Below, piece after piece: positions 48,951 to 58,669 of a stretch of DNA of 64,000 nucleotides. Source of the DNA: Lysobacter_C viscosus. Lineage in GTDB: Bacteria > Pseudomonadota > Gammaproteobacteria > Xanthomonadales > Xanthomonadaceae. Below the pieces are notes generated by a model. The model did no database searches. It was not told the DNA's origin and saw nothing but the letters and a program-made list of their open reading frames with translations. Numbering within the stretch: the stretch's first letter is position 1; each line of letters begins with the position of its first letter. Made by a program: the position numbers and the translations under genes. Location: assembly GCF_046600715.1 (NCBI RefSeq), contig NZ_JBJMAV010000010.1, positions 33,299 through 97,298 on the forward strand, written 5' to 3'.

Positions 48951-49180
48951 ACGCGGTGGGAGAAGCGGGGGCCAGCCCCTGCTGCCGAAGGCGCAATCGC
49001 CCGGAATCGCTCAGGCGCAATACCGCCCCGTGCTGGGCGTGGCCCACACCACGCCCGACACTCTGGAGAGACCGGCCAGCCCCTAGGGGCCGGCGCCGGC
49101 GCCGAAGGGGCAAGAAGCGACGCGGGCCCCCTCCCCCGCCCCCGCGCTTCCAAACTCTCAGGCAGAAGGACAGAGGGGCA
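48951..49180 (+). ncRNA. Tandem glycine riboswitch
   Basis: Two glycine aptamers lie in the leader of gcvP. Aptamer I (about 48953-49029) has the GGGAGAA start, the GCCGAAGG turn and the CTCAGGCGCAA segment closing on ACCGCC. Aptamer II (about 49058-49180) begins CTCTGGAGAG, has a long GC-rich variable arm with GCCGAAGGGG, and closes with CTCTCAGGCAGAAGGACAGAGG. These are the conserved glycine-riboswitch signatures. Glycine binding normally turns on downstream glycine-cleavage genes, here gcvP only. Confidence 0.93.
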
Positions 49181-49279
49181 GCTCGTCCGCGCGGCACGGC
49201 GGACGGGCGACGGCGGACGGCCCTGCGGCCGGCACGCCGGCCCCCTCCACTGCCGCCCCGCGGCCACCGGACCTTCGCC

Positions 49280-52204
<2,925 letters not shown>

Positions 52205-52253
52205 CCCGGGCGGGCGCATTCAAAGTCGCGCCCTGCTCGAACCGCGCCCCCGC

Positions 52254-52280
52254 AAAGCCCCGCACCCGCGGGGCTTTTTC
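52254..52280 (+). terminator. Rho-independent terminator of gcvP
   Basis: AAAGCCCCGC pairs with GCGGGGCTTT across a short loop and runs into T residues, 50 bases after the stop. Confidence 0.85.
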
Positions 52281-52349
52281 GTGTGTCCGCGAGCGCGTAG
52301 TCGATCCGCGACCGCCTCCCCGGTTCCAAGAGCGAGCGGGCGGAGCCCT

Positions 52350-52529
52350 GTAGCAGCGACGTAGGTCGCGACCCGTGCCATCGCCCGCCTTCGCTCTTTC
52401 ACTCCACTGCGGCTTCGCCCCTGCAGGAATTGCGGATTACCCCTGCAGGAGCGGCTTCAGCCGCGATCACGCATCCGACCCACCTTTGTACATCCCATCA
52501 CCCCTTGTAGGAGCGACGTAAGTCGCGAA
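52350..52529 (+). repeat. Three GTAG-type palindromic elements, plus direction
   Basis: Units at 52350-52373 (variant head GTAGCAGCGAC), 52445-52468 (GCAGGAGCGGC form) and 52507-52529 (GTAGGAGCGAC form). They occupy the left half of the 760-base gap between gcvP and katE; the rest of the gap to 52576 shows nothing else. Confidence 0.75.
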
Positions 52530-52575
52530 GGAATTCCGGCAAGCGGCACAGGCACCCCGGCAGCCGAAGCACGTC

Positions 52576-52751
52576 GGTCGCGCCTGAAACCGCTGCGACA
52601 GAGGAGGCGGGCAAACCACCTCACGCGACCGGGGACGCACAAGGTGCTGGTTGCCTGCGTTGCACACCGGATCCCGGTCGCGACTTACGTCGCTCCTACA
52701 GGAGTCCTGCGCTACCACGGTGACCGGGATCGCGGCTGAAGCCGCTCCTAC
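52576..52751 (-). repeat. Three GTAG-type palindromic elements, minus direction
   Basis: Units at 52576-52599 (degenerate), 52676-52699 and 52728-52751, all ending CTCCTAC or a close variant. They face the three plus-oriented units at 52350-52529, so the whole gap is a large inverted arrangement. Confidence 0.75.
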
Positions 52752-52964
52752 ATGTCCTAAATGGCCACGTCGGGCCGTTCGGTGCAGGCGGTTCGGTCAC
52801 CGTCGAGGGGTGTCGGGCGATGTTGCACTGGTGATACACCACAGCACTCCAACGCCCGGTGCCAGGCGGCTCGACACGCGCATGGCCAGCCCGTCGGCCG
52901 CCACGACAGCCTGTTAACGGCCGCCGGCCGAGCATGCCGGTTCCCCCACCAACCGGAGCACCCC

Positions 52965-55136
52965 ATGGCCAGAGCCAAGACGCCGACCGCCACCCCGCCA
53001 GGCAAGCAGCCTCCCCGGGGTGCCAAGCCGGCCAAGGACATGAAGCCCGGATCGGTGGGACGGCGCGCCGGGGCGGACCCGGACGCCGATGCGCCGCGCG
53101 GCGAAGGGGGCGAGCTGCACCAGCAGGCCGGGGGCGAGCGTCCGCAGCTGACCACCAACATGGGCGTGGTGATCGCCGACAACCAGAACTCGCTCACCTC
53201 CACACCGCGCGGGCCGACGCTGCTGGAGGACTTCATCCTCCGCGAGAAGATCACCCACTTCGACCACGAGCGCATCCCCGAGCGGATCGTGCACGCCCGC
53301 GGCAGTGCGGCCCACGGCTTCTTCGAGCTGACCAAGTCGCTGAAGAAGTACACCCGCGCACGCATCCTCACCGAGGTCGGCGAACGCACGCCGGTGTTCA
53401 CCCGGATCTCCACCGTGGCCGGTGGCTCGGGCTCGGTCGACACGCCGCGTGACGTACGCGGCTTCGCGGTCAAGTTCTATACCAAGGAAGGCAACTGGGA
53501 CCTGGTCGGCAACAACATCCCGGTGTTCTTCATCCAGGACGCGATGAAGTTCCCCGACATCGTCCATGCGGTGAAGATGGAGCCCGACCGCGGCTACCCG
53601 CAGGCCTCCGCCGCGCACGACACGTTCTGGGACTTTATCTCGCTGACCCCGGAATCGATGCACAAGATCATGTGGGCGATGAGCGACCGCGCCATCCCGC
53701 GCTCGCTGCGTTTCATCGAAGGGTTCGGCATCCACAGCTTCCGGCTGGTCAACGAAGAGGGCAAGAGCACCTTCGTGAAGTTCCACTGGCGGCCCAAGCT
53801 CGGCGTCCAGTCCACCCTGTGGGACGAGGCGATGAAGCTGCAGGCGGCCGACAACGATTTCCACCGCCGCGACCTGTTCGAATCCATCCAGGCCGGCAAC
53901 TTCCCGGAATGGGAACTGGGCGTGCAGCTGTTCACGGAAGAAGAGGCCGACGCCTTCCCGTTCGACCACCTGGACCCCACCAAGATCATCCCCGAGTCGC
54001 TGGTGCCACTGCAGATGGTCGGCCGGATGGTGCTGGACCGGTGGCCCGACAACTTCTTTGCCGAGACCGAGCAGGTCGCCTACTGCCCGGCCAACGTCGT
54101 GCCGGGCATCGACTTCTCGAACGATCCGCTGCTGCAGGGCCGGCTGTTCTCCTATCTGGACACGCAGCTGATCCGCCTGGGCGGGCCCAACTTCCACCAG
54201 ATCCCGATCAACCAGCCCAAGTGCCCGTTCGCCAACCACCAGCGCGACGGGCACATGCAGATGCAGGTGCACAAGGGCCGGGTCAACTACGAGCCCAGCT
54301 CGCTGCAGGACGACAGCCCGCGCGCGGACATGAAGGCCGGCTACCGCAGCTTTGCCGAGCAGCCCGACGACGGCGTCAAGGGCCGCGTCCGGCCGGAGAG
54401 CTTCGCCGACCACTACAGCCAGGCGCGCATGTTCTTCCGCAGCCTGGAAGCGCCCGAGCAGGCGCACGTCGCCTCGGCACTGGTGTTCGAACTGTCGAAG
54501 GTGGAAACCCCCAAGGTGCGTGAACGCATGGTCGGGCACCTGATCAACATCGACCAGTCGCTCGCCCAACGCGTGGCCGACGGCCTGGGCCTGGATGCCC
54601 TGCCCCCCGCGCAGAAGGCGGCGATGGCGCCGATCGACATGCCGGCCGCGCCGGAGGTGCGGATCATCGGCCGCATGCGCGAGACCCTGAAGGGCCGCGC
54701 GGTGGGCATCCTGATCGACGAAGGCAGCGATGCCGCCGCGCTCAAGGCCCTCGTCAAGGCCGCGCAGTCGGCCGGCGCCACGGTCAAGATCGTCGCACCC
54801 AAGCTGGGTGGCGCAGTGCTGTCGGACGGCAAGAAGCAGCCCGCCGACGGCCAGCTTCAGGGCACGCCGTCGGTGGTGTTCGACGCGGTGGCGGTGCTGC
54901 TCAGCGAAGCGGCCGGCAAGAAGCTGGCCAAGGACTCGGCCGCGGTGGATTTCGTGGCCTTCGCCTGGGCGCACCTCAAGGCGATCGCACACGACGCCGG
55001 CGCCGCGCCGCTGCTCAAGGCCGGCAACGTGGGCAAGGACGCGGGCATCGTCGACGCCGGCGACACCCAGGCCTACATCAAGGCGGCCAGCACGCGGCAG
55101 TGGGCACGCGAGCCCAAGGTGCGCAACCTGGCCTGA
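52965..55136 (+). CDS. katE: Large-subunit monofunctional catalase (clade II, HPII type)
   Basis: 723 residues from the ATG at 52965 (CCGGAG upstream; the frame is open from 52761). A basic Pro/Ala/Gly-rich N-terminal extension of ~65 residues precedes the catalase core. Catalytic His lies in Val-His-Ala-Arg-Gly-Ser-Ala-Ala-His, Asn in Gly-Asn-Asn-Ile-Pro-Val-Phe-Phe and the haem ligand Tyr in Arg-Leu-Phe-Ser-Tyr-Leu-Asp. The C-terminal ~150 residues are the flavodoxin-like GAT domain found only in large catalases (Val-Gly-Ile-Leu-Ile-Asp-Glu-Gly). It removes H2O2. The gene is probably monocistronic. Confidence 0.96.
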   Translation: MARAKTPTATPPGKQPPRGAKPAKDMKPGSVGRRAGADPDADAPRGEGGELHQQAGGERPQLTTNMGVVIADNQNSLTSTPRGPTLLEDFILREKITHFDHERIPERIVHARGSAAHGFFELTKSLKKYTRARILTEVGERTPVFTRISTVAGGSGSVDTPRDVRGFAVKFYTKEGNWDLVGNNIPVFFIQDAMKFPDIVHAVKMEPDRGYPQASAAHDTFWDFISLTPESMHKIMWAMSDRAIPRSLRFIEGFGIHSFRLVNEEGKSTFVKFHWRPKLGVQSTLWDEAMKLQAADNDFHRRDLFESIQAGNFPEWELGVQLFTEEEADAFPFDHLDPTKIIPESLVPLQMVGRMVLDRWPDNFFAETEQVAYCPANVVPGIDFSNDPLLQGRLFSYLDTQLIRLGGPNFHQIPINQPKCPFANHQRDGHMQMQVHKGRVNYEPSSLQDDSPRADMKAGYRSFAEQPDDGVKGRVRPESFADHYSQARMFFRSLEAPEQAHVASALVFELSKVETPKVRERMVGHLINIDQSLAQRVADGLGLDALPPAQKAAMAPIDMPAAPEVRIIGRMRETLKGRAVGILIDEGSDAAALKALVKAAQSAGATVKIVAPKLGGAVLSDGKKQPADGQLQGTPSVVFDAVAVLLSEAAGKKLAKDSAAVDFVAFAWAHLKAIAHDAGAAPLLKAGNVGKDAGIVDAGDTQAYIKAASTRQWAREPKVRNLA

Positions 55137-55143
55137 CGGCGGC

Positions 55144-55171
55144 CCCATCCGGCCGGGCGACCGGCCGGATG
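55144..55171 (+). terminator. GC hairpin after katE, possible terminator
   Basis: CATCCGGCCGG pairs with CCGGCCGGATG over a 4-base loop just past the katE stop. No T run follows, so it may act only as an mRNA-stabilising or weak termination structure. Confidence 0.45.
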
Positions 55172-55375
55172 CCGCGTGCCCGCGTTGCTGTTGGAAACGG
55201 CACTCGTGCGCCGGCGAACCGCATCGTGGACAGCGATGTGCTCCTGAATTCAACGCAGCCTCAACCGGACTGAACATTTCACGAAACAGAAGCGGCCCAC
55301 GATAGTTTTTTTCACGCATGCATAGCGCTTGGTTCAATAGGTTTGACACTCCCCCACACACAAGGAAGCACGCCC

Positions 55376-55678
55376 ATGGCACGCATTCCCGAGCAGCAGT
55401 ACCGCAACCATTTCCAGAACAACTACCAGCAGGCCAGCTACTACAACACCAGCCGGACCTGGGACGACTACGAGCCCGCCTACAAGTACAGCTACGAGCA
55501 GTACCAGCAGAACGAAGGCCGCAAGTTCAACGAAGTCGAGTCCGACCTGGAGCGCGGCTGGGAGAAGACCAAGGCCAACTCGCGCCTGGCCTGGAACGAG
55601 GCCAAGGAAGCAGTCCGCGACGGCTGGCACCACATCGAGCGCGCCATGCCCGGCGACGCCGACAACGACGGCCGCTGA
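55376..55678 (+). CDS. Small hydrophilic protein, unknown function
   Basis: 100 residues from the ATG at 55376 behind AAGGAAG; the frame is open from 55343. The N-terminal half is rich in Tyr, Asn and Gln with Trp-Asp-Asp-Tyr-Glu-Pro-Ala-Tyr-Lys-Tyr. The C-terminal half is a charged helix with Trp-Glu-Lys-Thr-Lys-Ala-Asn-Ser-Arg-Leu-Ala-Trp and Trp-His-His-Ile-Glu-Arg, ending Asp-Ala-Asp-Asn-Asp-Gly-Arg. Similar Tyr-rich plus helix proteins occur in xanthomonads and may be stress-related (weak inference). It has its own terminator at 55706. Confidence 0.75.
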   Translation: MARIPEQQYRNHFQNNYQQASYYNTSRTWDDYEPAYKYSYEQYQQNEGRKFNEVESDLERGWEKTKANSRLAWNEAKEAVRDGWHHIERAMPGDADNDGR

Positions 55679-55705
55679 TCACCACCTGATCGCACCGTAG
55701 TACCG

Positions 55706-55735
55706 GAAGGGCCCCGCCGAGTGCGGGGCCTTTCC
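55706..55735 (+). terminator. Rho-independent terminator
   Basis: AAGGGCCCCGC with GCGGGGCCTTT around a short loop, 28 bases after the stop of the preceding small gene. Confidence 0.8.
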
Positions 55736-55863
55736 ATGTCCGCCCCCCCCTGCGCCGGGCCGTCGACCCCGGGCGCGCCGCAGAACCGTAACGAGGCCTT
55801 CACGCCGCCGTTGCGTCGCGGGTCGCAGAGTTTTCCGACCACGCAGTATCCGAGGACGCCGCC

Positions 55864-56052
55864 ATGCCCCAGACCCCCGAACTCGCCGTCGTCCCCCAGG
55901 CCTTCGACGCCCCGCCCAAGCGCGACCTTGCCCGCGACTGGGCCGCCCGCCGCCTGCGCTCGCGCCAGGCCTGGACCGATGCCAAGGCCGCCAACGGCGA
56001 CTGGTGCGACGACGACACCCCGCCGGCCCAACCGCCCCGCACCGCCCCCTGA
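55864..56052 (+). CDS. 62-residue Pro/Ala-rich protein
   Basis: Starts at the ATG at 55864 and stops ten bases before a clear terminator, which supports its reality. A central basic helix (Leu-Ala-Arg-Asp-Trp-Ala-Ala-Arg-Arg-Leu-Arg-Ser-Arg) is flanked by Pro-rich ends, and the C-terminal part contains Trp-Cys-Asp-Asp-Asp. No family is recognised. It follows the other small gene behind katE, with its own transcript. Confidence 0.55.
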   Translation: MPQTPELAVVPQAFDAPPKRDLARDWAARRLRSRQAWTDAKAANGDWCDDDTPPAQPPRTAP

Positions 56053-56061
56053 CCCCCCATA

Positions 56062-56094
56062 CGAAAAGGCCCCGCACCGCGGGGCCTTTTTTCA
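56062..56094 (+). terminator. Rho-independent terminator
   Basis: AAAAGGCCCCGC pairs with GCGGGGCCTTTT, followed by further T residues, just after the 62-residue gene. The stem is almost the same sequence as the terminator at 55706. Confidence 0.85.
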
Positions 56095-56129
56095 TGTCCG
56101 CGTCCCGGCACCTGGCGGCATCCACCCCT

Positions 56130-56251
56130 GTAGGAGCGACGTAAGTCGCGACCATTTCCCAGGGAACTCGTGCCCCCTGTAGGAGCGGCTTCAGCCGCGA
56201 TCAAAACCCCACACCCCACGGGCCAGAGATCGCGACTTACGTCGCTCCTAC
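56130..56251. repeat. Three GTAG-type palindromic elements
   Basis: Units at 56130-56153 (plus, GCGACGTAAGTCGC form), 56179-56202 (plus, GCGGCTTCAGCCGC form) and 56228-56251 (minus, first form). The first and third form an inverted pair around the second. Confidence 0.8.
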
Positions 56252-56343
56252 ACGCGAGCCCATGCCGCATACCGCCCAGCGGACACAGGCGACCGGTATC
56301 GATGCGCCACGCCTAACGGCGACGGGAGACGCGGCACCTCAAA

Positions 56344-56736
56344 TCACCGCCCCCGCAACCGCCTGGCATTCGCCGACACCGTCCGGCTGGTCGGCTGCAA
56401 CCCCGCCGCCATCACCCGGTCCACGTCCGACCACGCCGGCACCCACGGCATCGTGCCCGCCGACGCGGACGCCGACCACGGCATCCACGCCGCCTGCACC
56501 GCCGCGCCAAATGCACGCGCCTGCCAATCCAGCGTGGCCGCCGCCATTGCGAACCAGCCGGCCTGCATCGCCTGCCACTTCTCCACGCCCATGCGCGTCA
56601 CCTCCCGGTGGTCCGCGGCCGTGGGGGCATGCGCAGTGGCCGCCAACCGCATCAACCGCTGCGCGGCGACCAGCGGCGCGCGGTGGGACAACTCGGTCAG
56701 CTGGTTCCGGGTGGAAGCGGTGCGGCGACGGGCCAT
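56344..56736 (-). CDS. Phasin-like small protein (tentative)
   Basis: 130 residues from the ATG at 56736; the frame is open to 56829. An Arg-rich start is followed by mostly helical, Ala/Met/Trp-rich sequence (Met-Gly-Val-Glu-Lys-Trp-Gln-Ala-Met-Gln-Ala-Gly-Trp-Phe) and a basic end. The composition and the helix with Glu-Lys-Trp are compatible with phasin-like granule proteins annotated in related species; confidence in that role is low. It stands alone between palindrome clusters. Confidence 0.6.
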   Translation of the reverse strand: MARRRTASTRNQLTELSHRAPLVAAQRLMRLAATAHAPTAADHREVTRMGVEKWQAMQAGWFAMAAATLDWQARAFGAAVQAAWMPWSASASAGTMPWVPAWSDVDRVMAAGLQPTSRTVSANARRLRGR

Positions 56737-56864
56737 GGGGGCAACTCGACAAATGAAGGTGCGCCACTCTCGCCGCCCAACCCCCAACCCCGTGTGACAG
56801 CCGTCCCCCACCGACCCCTCGTTGCACAAGGGGCTTCACCCGCGATCCCACCCCCCACCCATCT

Positions 56865-56928
56865 GTAGGAGCGGCTTCAGCCGCGATCCGAACCCCAACA
56901 CCTTGTAGGAGCGACGTAAGTCGCGACC
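56865..56928 (+). repeat. Two GTAG-type palindromic elements
   Basis: Units at 56865-56888 (GCGGCTTCAGCCGC form) and 56905-56928 (GCGACGTAAGTCGC form), both plus-oriented, between the phasin-like and DUF1294 genes. They lie just past the stop of the minus-strand DUF1294 gene. Confidence 0.8.
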
Positions 56929-56942
56929 GCGCCCCCCCGCCC

Positions 56943-57626
56943 TCAGCGCCCCAGCACGAAGTCCGACATCCGCCCCGCAACCCCGCCGTACCAGAGCGCC
57001 GCCACCACCAGCAGGTTGACCACGACGCTCACCGCGAACCCCGCCTGGAACGACGCCTTCACCGTCTTGTGCCGCATCTGCTGCTGCGCGATCAGCCCGC
57101 CCGGCCATCCGCCGAGCGTATCCAGCGCGTGCAGCGTGGCCTCGGGCGTGCGCTGGCGCCGGCGCTTGCCTGCCGCGTCCTTGTCCAGCACGTAGGCGAT
57201 GTACGACACCGCGCTCATCACCAGGTACACCAGCGTCACCAGCGCCGGGGCGATTCCCAGCAGCATCAGCGCGACCGCGACCGCAAGGAACGCCACGGCG
57301 ATGCCCGCCCGGGGAATGCGCATGGGCGCCCGGTGCCGGGTCGGGCTGCGCGGGGCCGCCCGCGGCGCGGCAACCCGCTGGCCCGCGAAGCGCACATCCA
57401 CGGCGTTCAAGCGCCCCTTGCCGTCCACCCGCGTCGCATAGGAAATCAGGTCACCGTCAAACGGACGGCGCGTCGCCTGCTGGAACGCCTTGATATGCAC
57501 GAACGCCCGCGCGCCGCCGTCGTGCGGCGTCACGAAGCCGTAGCCCTTGCCGTCGTCCCAGCCGGTGATGCGGCCTGCACGGCGGGTGGCGGCATCGGTC
57601 GCGGATGTGCGGCCTTGGGTACTCAT
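56943..57626 (-). CDS. Cold-shock domain fused to DUF1294 membrane domain
   Basis: 227 residues from the ATG at 57626. Residues ~15-75 form a cold-shock nucleic-acid-binding domain (Gly-Arg-Ile-Thr-Gly-Trp-Asp-Asp-Gly-Lys-Gly-Tyr-Gly-Phe-Val and Phe-Val-His-Ile-Lys). After a basic linker, residues ~100-227 are the DUF1294 membrane domain with four hydrophobic segments and the hallmark Ala-Tyr-Val-Leu-Asp-Lys plus Leu-Gly-Gly-Trp-Pro-Gly-Gly. The combination is known in bacteria; its role is uncharacterised. Confidence 0.9.
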   Translation of the reverse strand: MSTQGRTSATDAATRRAGRITGWDDGKGYGFVTPHDGGARAFVHIKAFQQATRRPFDGDLISYATRVDGKGRLNAVDVRFAGQRVAAPRAAPRSPTRHRAPMRIPRAGIAVAFLAVAVALMLLGIAPALVTLVYLVMSAVSYIAYVLDKDAAGKRRRQRTPEATLHALDTLGGWPGGLIAQQQMRHKTVKASFQAGFAVSVVVNLLVVAALWYGGVAGRMSDFVLGR

Positions 57627-57670
57627 TGATCAGCGCTCGCTTGCGAGAAGGCGAACCGACGCACCGGCCT

Positions 57671-58186
57671 TCAACGGCACCGCACACGCCCCAAGTCGAG
57701 CGCCGGCGCATTCCCCCGGTGCCGCTGCACCCGCAGCGTCTGGCCCGCCACCGGCCCACGCAGCCAACGCCCGGCCTGCGCGCAGATGGTTTCGCGGGCT
57801 TCATCCAGCGACGCGTCACCCATCCGCACGATCACCACCGGCCCGCCTGACGCGGCGGTCGCTCCTACGACATCCACCGCCGCGATACGCGCCTGCCGCG
57901 CCTGCGCGGCAGTGCGTTGCCGCTGCTGCAAGGTAGTGGCCTGCATCTGTTGCACGCCGCGCTCGACCTCCGCCCCTATTGCCTGCGCGGCCTTCTGCAT
58001 GTCACGCGCCATCAGCGTCGAGTGGACCCAGTACGAGTACCAGGGGTAGACCAGCGCCACGGCGATGAAGACCACCAGCCCGATGACGAACCGGCTGCCC
58101 GCCTCATCCCCCGCCGCGGCATGTCGCCGCGACACCGGCCGATGGCGCACGTTGCCCCAGTCCTTTTCCATGTCCTGATGAGTCAT
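57671..58186 (-). CDS. Membrane-anchored protein, unknown function
   Basis: 171 residues from the ATG at 58186; the frame is open to 58285. A basic N-terminus precedes one hydrophobic helix (about 32-54, Phe-Val-Ile-Gly-Leu-Val-Val-Phe). A Gln/Ala-rich helix that could form a coiled coil follows (about 60-110), then a small C-terminal domain with a Cys in Thr-Ile-Cys-Ala-Gln and one in the last residues. No family is recognised. Confidence 0.65.
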   Translation of the reverse strand: MTHQDMEKDWGNVRHRPVSRRHAAAGDEAGSRFVIGLVVFIAVALVYPWYSYWVHSTLMARDMQKAAQAIGAEVERGVQQMQATTLQQRQRTAAQARQARIAAVDVVGATAASGGPVVIVRMGDASLDEARETICAQAGRWLRGPVAGQTLRVQRHRGNAPALDLGRVRCR

Positions 58187-58293
58187 GCGCCCCCCAGCGC
58201 ATCCGCGGCGCCTGCATCGTGCCGCGAACGCGCCGCGCCCGCCAGCGGGCTGGTTTAGGATGGCCCGGCCTGCCTCCAAGACCACGCCACCGC

Positions 58294-58644
58294 ATGAGTG
58301 ACGCCCTCCAGACCCTGCAGAAGGCCCTCCGCGACTTCGCCCGCGAGCGCGACTGGGAGCAGTTCCATACCCCCAAGAACCTGGCGACCGCGCTGTCGGT
58401 TGAGGCCGCCGAACTGCTGGAGCACTTCCAGTGGTTGACCGACGAACAGAGCCGCACGCTGGACGACGCCAAGCGCACCGCCGTGGGCGAGGAGCTCGCC
58501 GACGTGCTGCTGTACCTGCTGCAGCTGGCCGACAAGCTCGACATCGACCCGCTGCAGGCTGCCGAGCGCAAGCTCCGCCTCAATGCAGAGAAGTACCCCG
58601 CCGACCGCGCTCGCGGCCGCAGCGACAAGTACACCGAGCTTTGA
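58294..58644 (+). CDS. MazG-like nucleotide pyrophosphohydrolase
   Basis: 116 residues from the ATG at 58294; the frame is open from 58219. A four-helix MazG/dUTPase-like fold is indicated by Phe-His-Thr-Pro-Lys-Asn-Leu-Ala, the metal motif Glu-Ala-Ala-Glu-Leu-Leu-Glu-His-Phe, and Glu-Glu-Leu-Ala-Asp-Val-Leu-Leu-Tyr-Leu with the second metal-binding set. The enzymes split NTPs to NMP and pyrophosphate. A TAGGAT -10 box lies about 33 bases upstream. The nuclease-helicase gene starts 25 bases after its stop, so the two probably form an operon. Confidence 0.9.
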   Translation: MSDALQTLQKALRDFARERDWEQFHTPKNLATALSVEAAELLEHFQWLTDEQSRTLDDAKRTAVGEELADVLLYLLQLADKLDIDPLQAAERKLRLNAEKYPADRARGRSDKYTEL

Positions 58645-58669
58645 CCCACGCGTCCGGGGGGAGCCGCCG

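Noticed and set aside
52914..55382. An 822-codon minus-strand frame across katE.
   Set aside because: Antisense shadow of katE, with no conserved motif and a Gly/His/Arg-rich composition typical of such shadows.
57840..57875. A GTAG-type palindrome inside the gene at 57671-58186.
   Set aside because: Only the GTAGGAGCGAC head matches; the second stem arm is missing and the bases are explained by coding sequence.
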